Source: Sphingomonas sp. BAUL-RG-20F-R05-02 (GTDB lineage: Bacteria > Pseudomonadota > Alphaproteobacteria > Sphingomonadales > Sphingomonadaceae). From it: 64,000 nucleotides of DNA. Both the position numbers and the translations under genes were made by a program. Location: assembly GCF_022662305.1 (NCBI RefSeq), contig NZ_JAKNQH010000001.1, positions 248,001 to 312,000 of the forward strand. Direction: 5' to 3'. Shown here piece after piece: positions 34,007-42,287 of the stretch (its first letter is position 1; each line of letters begins with the position of its first letter). The notes beneath the pieces are model-generated. The model searched no databases. It was not told the DNA's origin and saw nothing but the letters and a program-made list of their open reading frames with translations.

Positions 34007-35296
34007 ATGCCGGTGGAGACGATTCGAAACCTCGTCGCCGATCACAAACGTGGCAGGACGGTGGGCATCACCTCGGTGTGCTCGGCGCATCCGCTTGTGA
34101 TCGAGGCGACCTTTGTTCACGCGCTGCGACGCGATGCGCGCTTCGTGCTGATCGAGGCGACATCCAATCAGGTCAATCAGGATGGCGGCTATACCGGCAT
34201 GGTTCCGGCCGACTTCCGCGCGTTCGTGGAGGGCATCGCAGACCGGATCGGCTACCCTCGAGACCGTCTCGTGCTTGGCGGTGACCATCTCGGTCCCAAC
34301 GCCTGGACCAGCCTGCCGGCAGATGCCGCGATGGCCAAGGCGGAGATCATGATCGGTGATTACGTGCGTGCCGGTTTCGCGAAGATTCACCTCGACTGTT
34401 CGATGTCCTGTGAAGGTGACCCGACGCCGCTGCCGGAACGCACCGTCGCCGAACGCGCCGCGCGCCTGTGCCGCGTGGCGGAGGATGCCTATTCGGGCGA
34501 TCCCGCCGATGCACCGGTCTACGTCATCGGCACAGAAGTCCCCGTACCTGGCGGCGCCGCGGAAGACCTCGACACGCTCGCCGTGACGACACCGGAGGCT
34601 GCGCTCGCCACGCTCGACATGCACCGCAGCCTGTTCGCCGAAGCCGGTTTGAAGGACGCGTGGGAACGCGTGATCGCCACCGTCGTCCAGCCCGGCGTCG
34701 AGTTCGATCACATGAAGGTGGTCGATTATGATCCCGCCGCCGCCACCGCGCTCAGCGAGGCTATCGTCCCGGTCGATCATATCGTCTTTGAGGCGCACTC
34801 GACCGATTACCAGACTGCCGACGCACTCGCCGCGTTGGTGCGCGACCATTTCGCCATCCTGAAGGTCGGTCCCGGCGTGACCTTCGCGCTGCGTGAGGCG
34901 CTGTGGGCGCTCGATGCAATCGAACGCGAGACCGTGCCGGCGGAGCAGCGCGCCAACCTGCGTGCCACCGCTATTGCCCGGATGCAGGCGGAGCCGGGCA
35001 ACTGGCGGAAATATTATCACGAGAGCGGCGACGCCCTCGAACTGCAACTGCAATACTCGCTCAGCGACCGCATCCGCTATTATTGGCCGGACGCGGAGAT
35101 CAGTGAAGCGCAGGCTCGGCTGTTCGACAATTTGCGCGCGCATACTCCGCCATTGCCGCTGCTCAGCCAGTATTTGCCTGTCGCTTACGCAGCGGTTCGC
35201 GCTGGTATCGCCACGCTCGATCCCATCGACCTGATCGTCGCGCACATCGGTGCGACGCTCGACGCCTATTACGGAGCCTGCAATCCCAATGCTTGA
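34007..35296 (+). CDS. GatZ/KbaZ/AgaZ-type protein (tagatose-bisphosphate pathway)
   Basis: A 429-residue cytosolic protein of the GatZ/KbaZ family. Family landmarks include GITSVCSAHPLVIEAT near residue 19, LIEATSNQVNQDGGYTGM near 47, RLVLGGDHLGPNAW near 84, KIHLDCSMSCEGDPTPL near 125 and HIVFEAHSTDYQ near 261. Members were described as the non-catalytic subunit of class II D-tagatose-1,6-bisphosphate aldolase, and some homologues have been assigned epimerase or kinase activity. No KbaY/GatY catalytic partner is present here, so an independent activity is possible. AAGGAG is immediately upstream of the ATG. It overlaps agaS by 8 bases. Confidence 0.9.
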   Translation: MPVETIRNLVADHKRGRTVGITSVCSAHPLVIEATFVHALRRDARFVLIEATSNQVNQDGGYTGMVPADFRAFVEGIADRIGYPRDRLVLGGDHLGPNAWTSLPADAAMAKAEIMIGDYVRAGFAKIHLDCSMSCEGDPTPLPERTVAERAARLCRVAEDAYSGDPADAPVYVIGTEVPVPGGAAEDLDTLAVTTPEAALATLDMHRSLFAEAGLKDAWERVIATVVQPGVEFDHMKVVDYDPAAATALSEAIVPVDHIVFEAHSTDYQTADALAALVRDHFAILKVGPGVTFALREALWALDAIERETVPAEQRANLRATAIARMQAEPGNWRKYYHESGDALELQLQYSLSDRIRYYWPDAEISEAQARLFDNLRAHTPPLPLLSQYLPVAYAAVRAGIATLDPIDLIVAHIGATLDAYYGACNPNA

Positions 35297-36431
35297 TACC
35301 AACCTCGCGCTCGACCACTCGGCTACGAGCGACGATAGCTGGACGCGGCGCGAAATCCTCCAGCAGCCCGCTACGCTACGCGCGACGCAAGCAATCCTCG
35401 ACGCCTCTCATGCCGAGATCGACGGCTTCGTAGGTCCGCTGCTCGCACGGCCCGACCTCCGCATCATGCTGTGTGGTGCGGGCACGTCCGCCTTTATCGG
35501 CGAGTGCCTCGCACCGTGGCTGTCGGCGACGCTCGGCCGGCCGGTCGAGGCGGTGGCGACCACCGACATCGTCAGCGCGCCGCACCTGTACCTTGCGGCC
35601 GATCGCCCGACCCTGATGGTGTCGTTCGGCCGTTCCGGCAACAGCCCGGAAAGTGTCGCCGCCGTGGAACTCGCCGACGCGCGGGTGGCGTCGGTCCACC
35701 ACCTTATCATCACCTGCAACGCGGATGGCGCGCTGTCGCGCCGCGTCACCGGTAACAACCACGTCGTGCTGCTGCCGGAGGAGACGCACGACCGCGCCTT
35801 CGCGATGACGTCCAGCTTCAGCGCGATGATGCTGTCGGCCTTGTCGATCTTCACCGGGCGGGGAACGATGCCCGCTCACGTCGAGGCGATCGCCAGCGCC
35901 GTCGAGGCGATGCTCGACCGGTCCGATGTCGAGGCGGCAACACTTGCCGGCGCGGATTTCGAGCGTGTCGTGTATTTGGGCAGCGGTGTGTTCCAGGGTC
36001 TCGCCCGCGAAGCCGCGCTGAAGCTGCTTGAACTCACCGACGGCGCGATTCCGACCGCGTTCGACTCCTCGCTCGGCTTCCGCCACGGTCCCAAGACGAT
36101 CGTGACGCCGCGCACGCTGGTGGTGGTGTTCGTGTCGAACGATCCGCTGACCCGCCTCTACGACCTCGACATCATCGAGGAACTGCGTGCCGATGGCCGC
36201 TGCGGTGCAGTGGTGGTGATCGCCGCGCAAGACACCAGCGGCGCGACGCTGCTGGTCGAGAACGCGGCTGATCTGGCCGATGCCGACCTGCTGTTCCCGT
36301 ACATCACGTTTGCACAGCTTTACGGCCTGCATTGCTCGTTGCGGCTCGGTCGTACGCCGGATCAGCCCAACGCCAGCGGCACCGTCAACCGCGTCGTACA
36401 AGGCGTGCGCATCCATACGCCAACCGCATGA
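35289..36431 (+). CDS. agaS: AgaS-type galactosamine-6-phosphate deaminase/isomerase
   Basis: A 380-residue protein with two SIS (sugar isomerase) domains. The first has MLCGAGTSAFIGECLAPWL near residue 58 and SFGRSGNSPESVAA near 116; the second has VVYLGSGVFQGLAREAALKL near 233 and SSLGFRHGPKTIV near 262. AgaS proteins convert D-galactosamine-6-phosphate to tagatose-6-phosphate plus ammonia. The ATG at 35289 overlaps the GatZ-type stop, implying coupled translation; an upstream in-frame start would run deep into the previous gene. The kinase gene follows with a 4-base overlap. This is the strongest single marker that the operon handles galactosamine rather than galactose. Confidence 0.9.
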   Translation: MLDTNLALDHSATSDDSWTRREILQQPATLRATQAILDASHAEIDGFVGPLLARPDLRIMLCGAGTSAFIGECLAPWLSATLGRPVEAVATTDIVSAPHLYLAADRPTLMVSFGRSGNSPESVAAVELADARVASVHHLIITCNADGALSRRVTGNNHVVLLPEETHDRAFAMTSSFSAMMLSALSIFTGRGTMPAHVEAIASAVEAMLDRSDVEAATLAGADFERVVYLGSGVFQGLAREAALKLLELTDGAIPTAFDSSLGFRHGPKTIVTPRTLVVVFVSNDPLTRLYDLDIIEELRADGRCGAVVVIAAQDTSGATLLVENAADLADADLLFPYITFAQLYGLHCSLRLGRTPDQPNASGTVNRVVQGVRIHTPTA

Positions 36432-37363
36432 CGTTCTACCTTGGTGTGGATGGCGGCGGTACCAAGACTGAGTTCGTCGCCATCGACGATAGCGGGCAGG
36501 TGGTGGCGCGGGCGCTGACCGGCACCACCTATCACTTGCAAGTCGGGCTGGATGGAGCGGTGGCGCGGCTGTCCCAAGGTATCGGTACGGTGTGCGCGCA
36601 ACTAGCGGTGTCCTGCAGCGATCTTGGCTATGCGTTCTTCGGCTTGCCGGCGTTCGGCGAAGACGCGCGGATCGATCCGCTGCTCGACGCCGCGTGCGGG
36701 CGTTTGTTGGGGCATGACCGCTACGGATGCGACAACGATATGGTATGCGGTTGGGCAGGGTCGCTGGCGTGTGCGGACGGAATCAATCTGGTCGCGGGAA
36801 CCGGGTCGATCGGCTACGGCGAGCGGCAGGGCCGCAAGGCGCGCGCTGGCGGATGGGGAGAGGTCTTCAGCGACGAGGGATCGGCCTATTGGATCGCGCT
36901 GCGGGGGCTTAACGTCTTCACGCGGATGAGCGACGGGCGACTGCCGATCGGGCCGCTTAGGCAAGGGTTTATCGATGCGCTCGATCTGAGTACGGATCTC
37001 GACATTTGCGCACGCGTGATGGGTGAGCGCGGTATGGCCCGCGACGAGATCGCCGCACTCGCGCCGATCGTATCGCGGGCGGCGGAGCAGGGCGATTGGG
37101 AAGCGACCGCCATCCTTGAGCGGGCGGCTACGGAACTTGCGGGCATCGCGCAGGCTCTGCGGCGGCAACTGGCGTTCGGGCAGGATGAGACGGTGCTGCT
37201 GTCGTGGTCCGGCAGCATCCTGACCAAACTGGATGCGGTGCGAGAGCCGTTCCTGCGTACCTTGCAGAAACTCGCCCCGTATGAGCTGGTCGCGCCGCGT
37301 CATGATCCTGGGATGGGGGCGGCGTTGTATGCGGCGCTGCTCGGGCGTTCTGCCACGCCCTGA
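36428..37363 (+). CDS. BadF/BadG-type amino-sugar kinase (GalNAc/GlcNAc kinase-like)
   Basis: A 311-residue ASKHA-fold kinase. The phosphate-1 loop is YLGVDGGGTKTEFVAID at the start, phosphate-2 is LVAGTGSIGYGERQG near residue 123, followed by GGWGEVFSDEGSAYWIALRG near residue 142, and the adenosine-type segment LLSWSGSILTK is near residue 257. This layout is that of N-acetylglucosamine-kinase-like ATPases, including the AgaK type described in Shewanella GalNAc pathways. Its ATG overlaps the agaS stop (ATGA). It would phosphorylate the imported sugar at C6 before deacetylation and deamination. An in-frame start 32 codons earlier lies inside agaS and is unlikely. Confidence 0.88.
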   Translation: MTFYLGVDGGGTKTEFVAIDDSGQVVARALTGTTYHLQVGLDGAVARLSQGIGTVCAQLAVSCSDLGYAFFGLPAFGEDARIDPLLDAACGRLLGHDRYGCDNDMVCGWAGSLACADGINLVAGTGSIGYGERQGRKARAGGWGEVFSDEGSAYWIALRGLNVFTRMSDGRLPIGPLRQGFIDALDLSTDLDICARVMGERGMARDEIAALAPIVSRAAEQGDWEATAILERAATELAGIAQALRRQLAFGQDETVLLSWSGSILTKLDAVREPFLRTLQKLAPYELVAPRHDPGMGAALYAALLGRSATP

Positions 37364-37382
37364 AGCGGTGCTGGGTAGCGGC

Positions 37383-38339
37383 TCAGAGTGGATCGATAAA
37401 TTCGGCCCAGAAGGGCGATTGGCGGCTCTGGGTCGGATCCTTTCCGAGGAACAGGTCCGCGACCTCCTTTCGCAGCCACGCCACGGCCGGATCCGTATGC
37501 GCGCGGCGATGCCAGAACTGCTTCAACTCCACCGCCGGAACATCGAATGGAACGGGCAGCGTGCGCAAGCCGAGCAGCCGCGCGTAGATCTGGCCCACCG
37601 CAAGCGGCACGACCGTTAACATGTCCGATCGCGCCACCAGCAGTGGTACGCTCATGAAGTGAGGCGAGAGCAACGTGATCCGACGTTCCAGCCCGAGTTC
37701 CCGAACGCGGTGTTCGTAGCGTTCTTGGCTTCTGCCCTCCTGCGTCACGACGACATGCTCGGCCGCGAGATACTGGTCGAGGGAGAGTTCGTCGCCGATG
37801 GTCGGATGGTCAGGCCGGACCAGACAGACGAAGGGTTGCTCAAACAGCGTCTGTTCGTAATGCCCCGCCGTGTTGGGGTCGATGAGGTGGCCGATCGCAA
37901 GGTCGATCGTGCCATCCGCAAGCCCGCGCAAAAGATCGACCGGCTCGGCTGCGACCGAACGGATCGTGATGCCGGGCGCCTTCACTCGCAGCACCGCGAT
38001 CAGGTCGGGCAGGAACACCAGATCGCCCAGATCGGACAAGCCGATCGCGATCCGGCGCTTGGCGCGGGCGGGATCGAACACGGCCACCGACACGATGTCC
38101 GAGCGGATGGTCGCGACGGTGCGCGTCACCGGCTCCCGCAGCTGTTCGGCAAAGGCGGTCGGCGCCATCACACCGCCCTGCCGCACGAAAAGCTCGTCAC
38201 CGAAATGCTGCCGAAGGCGACGTAGTGCGAGGCTAACCCCCGGCTGCGTTAGGCCAAGCGCACGCCCCGCCGCCGAAACGTTGGCATGAGCGTACAGCGC
38301 GTCGAGCACGCGCAACAGGTTGAGATCGAGCGGCGCCAT
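37383..38339 (-). CDS. LysR family transcriptional regulator
   Basis: A 318-residue regulator with an N-terminal winged HTH (LDLNLLRVLDALYAHANVSA, then LTQPGVSLALRRLRQHFGD) and a periplasmic-binding-protein-like effector domain (about residues 90-300). The LARLDLNLL-type start and the FVRQGG segment are characteristic of the NodD/LinR-like LysR branch. It is divergent from the Rieske oxygenase gene at 38447, the usual arrangement for a LysR activator and its target. The 107-base gap is AT-rich and could contain a T-N11-A box. The inducer may be an aromatic acid. Confidence 0.93.
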   Translation of the reverse strand: MAPLDLNLLRVLDALYAHANVSAAGRALGLTQPGVSLALRRLRQHFGDELFVRQGGVMAPTAFAEQLREPVTRTVATIRSDIVSVAVFDPARAKRRIAIGLSDLGDLVFLPDLIAVLRVKAPGITIRSVAAEPVDLLRGLADGTIDLAIGHLIDPNTAGHYEQTLFEQPFVCLVRPDHPTIGDELSLDQYLAAEHVVVTQEGRSQERYEHRVRELGLERRITLLSPHFMSVPLLVARSDMLTVVPLAVGQIYARLLGLRTLPVPFDVPAVELKQFWHRRAHTDPAVAWLRKEVADLFLGKDPTQSRQSPFWAEFIDPL

Positions 38340-38446
38340 TTCCGCAGCTTATACCAGCTATTTGGCAAATATGCAGCGGTGATGATTTTCGCTGTGATAT
38401 CATTGGGGCGAAAACAAGAGCGGCCCCGAGCCGTTGGAGATGGATT

Positions 38447-39553
38447 ATGGAAGCGTCTCAGCATCAGCGCCACGATGGAAGCACGGTCACGCCGGGCTGG
38501 CCACGGAATAGCTGGTATGTCGCGGCAAGCTCGGACGAGATCGGCACGACACCGTTTGCGCGTCAGATCTGCGGCGTCCGCATGGTATTCTACCGCCCGT
38601 CGGGGCGCGCACCCGTCGCGTTCGAGGATTTTTGCCCGCATCGCGGCGCGCCACTGTCGTTGGGGTTCGTTCGCGGGGAGACGCTGGTTTGCGGCTACCA
38701 CGGCCTGGCGGTCGATTGTCGCGGCGCGGTCGAAAGCATGCCGGGGCAGCGCGTCAAGAACTTCCCCCCGGTCAGCGCCTTTGCCGTGATCGAGCGCTAT
38801 GGCTTCGTGTGGGTGTGGCCGGGCGATCAGGCGCAAGCCAGCCCGAGTGCGCTACCGGATCTTGCTTGGGGGGAGAGCGACGCATGGGCTTACGGGGGCG
38901 GCCGCTACCACATCGCATGCGATTATCGGCTGATGATCGACAATCTGATGGACCTCACCCACGAGACCTATGTCCATGCGAGCAGCATCGGCCAGAAGGA
39001 AATCGACGAGGCGCCGGTAAAGACACACACCGAGGGCGACGAGGTCATCACCAGCCGTTTCATGGAGAAGGTCAGCGCGCCACCGTTCTGGCGGATGGCG
39101 TTGCGGGGCGCGGGCTTGCCGGAAGACGCGGTGGTCGATCGGTGGCAGATCTGCCGCTTCAATCTGCCGAGCCACGTCATGATCGAGGTTGGCGTGGCGC
39201 TGACCGGAGAAGGTGGCTACCACGCCGATCCTTCCAAGAAAGCATCAAGCATCGTCGTCGACTTCATCACGCCGGAAACCGAGACGTCGCATTGGTATTT
39301 CTGGGGGATGGCACGTCAGTTCGCGGTGACGGACGCAGCACTCACCGACACGATCCGGACGGGACAGGGCAAGATCTTCAGCGAAGACCTCGACATGCTC
39401 GAGCAGCAGCAGCGTAACCTGACGCGCTATCCCGATCGGCGCCTGCTGAAGCTGAACATCGATGCCGGTGGTGCGCGCTCGAGATTGGCGATCGAGCGTG
39501 CCATCGCGCGCGAACAGGGCATCCCAGTCGTGGAGACAGCAACGGCGGCCTGA
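38447..39553 (+). CDS. Rieske non-heme iron oxygenase, VanA (vanillate O-demethylase) type
   Basis: A 368-residue oxygenase alpha subunit. The Rieske [2Fe-2S] ligands are Cys63 and His65 (FCPHRGAPLS) and Cys82 and His85 (CGYHGLAVDC). The mononuclear iron site is in DNLMDLTHETYVHASSIG near residue 165, with two His and a preceding Asp that bridges to the Rieske cluster. Length and motifs match VanA-type O-demethylases acting on vanillate, syringate or related methoxy-aromatics. The reductase partner VanB is not in the window, so electrons come from elsewhere. It is divergent from a LysR regulator and followed by an esterase. Confidence 0.88.
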   Translation: MEASQHQRHDGSTVTPGWPRNSWYVAASSDEIGTTPFARQICGVRMVFYRPSGRAPVAFEDFCPHRGAPLSLGFVRGETLVCGYHGLAVDCRGAVESMPGQRVKNFPPVSAFAVIERYGFVWVWPGDQAQASPSALPDLAWGESDAWAYGGGRYHIACDYRLMIDNLMDLTHETYVHASSIGQKEIDEAPVKTHTEGDEVITSRFMEKVSAPPFWRMALRGAGLPEDAVVDRWQICRFNLPSHVMIEVGVALTGEGGYHADPSKKASSIVVDFITPETETSHWYFWGMARQFAVTDAALTDTIRTGQGKIFSEDLDMLEQQQRNLTRYPDRRLLKLNIDAGGARSRLAIERAIAREQGIPVVETATAA

Positions 39554-39688
39554 CGGACTGGCAACGGTCGAGCGGCAACACGTCAGATAACGTTTATTAT
39601 CGCGGCGTGGCCTGGACGCGGTTGATTGTGCAGTGCAGCATGACGATGTCTGTTGTCATGCCGGGCCAGTGCCGGCGCTGGAGACTGC

Positions 39689-40828
39689 ATGATGCGCGGC
39701 ATTTCTGATACGATCGCGCGGTTCAACGCCGCTGCGGCCCGCGCCCGTGTTGTTGGGCAGCCTGTGACCAGCAACTTGCGCCCACTGACGGGGCTCGGCT
39801 CGAACCCCGGTGGACTTGCCGGCTATTTGCATCTTCCGGACGATCTGCCCGCCGCAGCGCCGTTGGTCGTCGTCCTTCATGGCTGCACGCAAACGGCGGC
39901 GGGCTACGACGCAGCATCGGGTTGGTCGCGACTGGCCGACAAGCAGGGCTTTGCCGTGCTGTATCCCGAGCAGCAGCGCGGCAACAATCCGAACACGTGC
40001 TTCAACTGGTTCGAGGCGGGCGATACGCGGCGTGGGTCGGGGGAAGTCGAGTCGATCCACCAGATGATCCGGGCGGTGACACGCCAGCACGCGATCGATC
40101 CACGCCGGATCTACATCACCGGCCTGTCCGCTGGTGGCGCGATGACGGCGGCTATGCTGGCGTGCTACCCCGAACTGTTCGCTGGTGGCGCGATCATCGC
40201 GGGCCTGCCCTACGGAGTCGCGCGCGATATGGTGCAGGCGTTTGATCGCATGCGTGGCCATGGCCTACCGAGCGGGGACACGCTGTCGGCAGCGGTAACG
40301 GATGCTTCCTCGCATCGCGGCCCGTGGCCGAAGCTTTCCGTTTGGCATGGCGACAAGGACGCGACCGTCAGCGCGGCCAACGCCGATGCGATCGTAGCCC
40401 AGTGGCGCGGCGTGCATGGCTTGCCAGCTCAGCCTACGCGGGCCGATCGGGTCGATCAGATGCCGCATCGGGTGTGGTGCGGTGCGGACGGGCAAGTGCT
40501 TGTCGAGGAGTATATCATTCCTGGCATGGGCCACGGTACGCCGCTCAAGACCAAGGGCGCAGGTGCTTATGGTGCGGCCGCCCCGTTCATGCTGGACGTC
40601 GGCATTTCGTCTACGCTGCGGATCGCGGAGTTCTGGGGAATTGCGCCCGCGGGAGAGTCCGTTGCGTCGCAGCCGCGCTCCGAAGCGCGCGATGCCGCCA
40701 CGCTGCCAATGCGCGCGGAGCCGCGCCGGCCGCAGGGGCGAAAGGTCGAGCCTGATGCGGCGCGTGGCGCAGCCGGGATCGGCAAGGTGATCGAGGATGC
40801 GCTTCGGGCCGCAGGGCTGATGCGCTAG
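39689..40828 (+). CDS. PHB-depolymerase/CE1-type esterase
   Basis: A 379-residue alpha/beta-hydrolase of the esterase_PHB family. The oxyanion loop is LVVVLHGCTQTAAGYD near residue 61, YPEQQRGNNPNTCFNWFE follows near residue 95, the nucleophile elbow is ITGLSAGGAMTAAML with Ser near residue 142, the acid Asp is in WHGDKDATV near residue 218, and the His is in IIPGMGHGTPLK near residue 277. A basic, Ala-rich tail of about 75 residues follows. There is no clear signal peptide. Related enzymes hydrolyse polyhydroxybutyrate, feruloyl or acetyl esters. Proximity to a VanA gene suits a feruloyl esterase, but that is only a guess. Start may be Met at 39689 or 39692. Confidence 0.82.
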   Translation: MMRGISDTIARFNAAAARARVVGQPVTSNLRPLTGLGSNPGGLAGYLHLPDDLPAAAPLVVVLHGCTQTAAGYDAASGWSRLADKQGFAVLYPEQQRGNNPNTCFNWFEAGDTRRGSGEVESIHQMIRAVTRQHAIDPRRIYITGLSAGGAMTAAMLACYPELFAGGAIIAGLPYGVARDMVQAFDRMRGHGLPSGDTLSAAVTDASSHRGPWPKLSVWHGDKDATVSAANADAIVAQWRGVHGLPAQPTRADRVDQMPHRVWCGADGQVLVEEYIIPGMGHGTPLKTKGAGAYGAAAPFMLDVGISSTLRIAEFWGIAPAGESVASQPRSEARDAATLPMRAEPRRPQGRKVEPDAARGAAGIGKVIEDALRAAGLMR

Positions 40829-40881
40829 CGGGTAGCGATGTGCCGGATCCGAGACGGCGGCAGTTTCAGAGGCATAGGCTC

Positions 40882-40913
40882 GAAAAAAAGGGCGGCGATT
40901 ACGCCGCCCTTTC
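40882..40913. terminator. Bidirectional terminator between esterase and OB-fold genes
   Basis: A hairpin GGGCGGCG-ATTA-CGCCGCCC is flanked by a run of seven A on the left, which reads as T on the minus strand, and by TTT on the right. It suits the minus-strand gene ending at 40918 best, and also terminates the plus-strand esterase. Confidence 0.8.
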
Positions 40914-40917
40914 GCTG

Positions 40918-41499
40918 TCAGGCGCCGGTGGGCGCGACCGTTGGACCCTTGGCCACAGGGGCCGTGCCAGCGGCCGGGGGCGGGGGCGGCGGGGCTGCGT
41001 CGCGAGCGCCCGGGGGCGGCGGCGGGCCGTCGGGACCATCGGGACCATGCGGACCGCGCGGCGGCCCATGGGGATGATCGAGCGGCCCGAGCGCGAGCAC
41101 CTTCTTGTCCGGGCCGACCAGGAACGCGGCGTGAACCAGTCCGCGTTCAAAGCGACCCTGCACCATCACCGGCTCACCGGCCGTAACCAGCGTGCGATCG
41201 TCCCCCTCCGGGCCGGCATCGACCAGCGCGCGCCCGCTTGCATCCGCCACGATGAACTTGTTGCCGTAGATTTCGGCGACCTGGCCGCGAATGGTGACGA
41301 TGTTGCCGGAGGTGAGCGAACGGATCGCCACCGGCGTCGTTGGTGCCATCGTGACGGCGGGTCGGGTTTCCGACACCACCGCCGCACCGGCCGCACCGCC
41401 GAGCACGAGAAGTGCGGCGCCGATCACGGCAAGCTTGCTCTGGCGTTTCTTGCGGGCGCCATGCTGCGGGTGATCGTGCGATTCGAGTAGATCAGTCAT
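40918..41499 (-). CDS. Membrane-anchored OB-fold (YgiW/BOF-like) protein with Pro-rich tail
   Basis: A 193-residue protein. A basic N-terminus precedes one transmembrane anchor (LAVIGAALLVLGGAAGAAVV, residues 24-43). The periplasmic part contains an OB-like beta barrel (IVTIRGQVAEIYGNKFIVAD, then ALVDAG and MVQGRFERGL) resembling the BOF domain of YgiW-type stress proteins. The last 60 residues are Pro/Gly-rich (HPHGPPRGPHGPDGPDG). The start at 41499 is the Met just ahead of the basic segment. It is divergent from a response-regulator gene; in E. coli ygiW lies next to qseBC, an analogous arrangement. A role in sensing or envelope stress is inferred. Confidence 0.8.
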   Translation of the reverse strand: MTDLLESHDHPQHGARKKRQSKLAVIGAALLVLGGAAGAAVVSETRPAVTMAPTTPVAIRSLTSGNIVTIRGQVAEIYGNKFIVADASGRALVDAGPEGDDRTLVTAGEPVMVQGRFERGLVHAAFLVGPDKKVLALGPLDHPHGPPRGPHGPDGPDGPPPPPGARDAAPPPPPPAAGTAPVAKGPTVAPTGA

Positions 41500-41621
41500 T
41501 TGCAGGGTCCTTCTTGGTTGGTGGAGCCCTTTTACGACTCGGCGCCCGCACACCGCTGAACCACGCCGTTCAGATTGCGTTTAGTTTGCAGCCATAGGGG
41601 TTGAGGGGGAGGAACGGTCGC

Positions 41622-42287
41622 TTGCGCATTCTGCTCGTCGAAGACGATGATGTATTGGCCGAGGGGATCGCGCGGGCGCTCCGTGCGGAGAACTTCGCGG
41701 TCGACCACGCTGGCAACGGCCTAGACGGCGGCCATCTCGGCGCGACCGAACTGTACGACGCGGTGGTGCTGGACCTTGGCCTTCCGATCAAGGATGGCGT
41801 GACGGTGCTACGCGAATGGCGCGCGGAACGGCGCGACATGCCGGTCCTCGTCCTCACCGCGCGTGATGGATGGTCGGAGAAGGTCGCCGCGTTCAAGGCC
41901 GGCGCCGATGATTACCTCACCAAGCCGTTTCGCACAGAGGAGGTGGTGTTGCGGCTGCGTGCGCTCGTCCGGCGGGCTGCTGGCCATGCTGGCGCGATCC
42001 TGACCTGCGGCAAGCTCGTTTTCGACGCACAGCTCGGTACGTTCGAGTTGGAAGGGTTGCCGCTCAAGCTCACCGCGTTCGAATGGCGCGTCCTGTCCGC
42101 GCTGATGCTGCGCAAGGAAGTGGTCGTCGACCGCGCCGATCTGATCGAGCGTGTGTACGAGGGCGATGCGGATGTGGACTCCAACTCGATCGAAGTCATC
42201 ATTGGACGGTTGCGCAAGAAGATCGGGCCGACGATGATCGAAACCGTGCGCGGGCGCGGCTACCGCGTGACGGCGACCGGTACATGA
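41622..42287 (+). CDS. OmpR-family response regulator (PmrA/QseB-like)
   Basis: A 221-residue regulator. The receiver domain begins LRILLVEDDDVLAEG, with phosphoacceptor Asp51 in VVLDLGLP, Thr in VLTARD and Lys in YLTKPF. The winged-helix effector domain has FEWRVLSALMLRKEVVVDRA and a recognition helix in VDSNSIEVIIGRLRKKIG. I start it at the TTG at 41622 because GGGGAGGA lies 8 bases upstream and the family begins MRILLVEDD; a TTG at 41601 would include the ribosome-binding site itself. The stop overlaps the kinase ATG (ATGA), a translationally coupled pair. Confidence 0.92.
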   Translation: MRILLVEDDDVLAEGIARALRAENFAVDHAGNGLDGGHLGATELYDAVVLDLGLPIKDGVTVLREWRAERRDMPVLVLTARDGWSEKVAAFKAGADDYLTKPFRTEEVVLRLRALVRRAAGHAGAILTCGKLVFDAQLGTFELEGLPLKLTAFEWRVLSALMLRKEVVVDRADLIERVYEGDADVDSNSIEVIIGRLRKKIGPTMIETVRGRGYRVTATGT

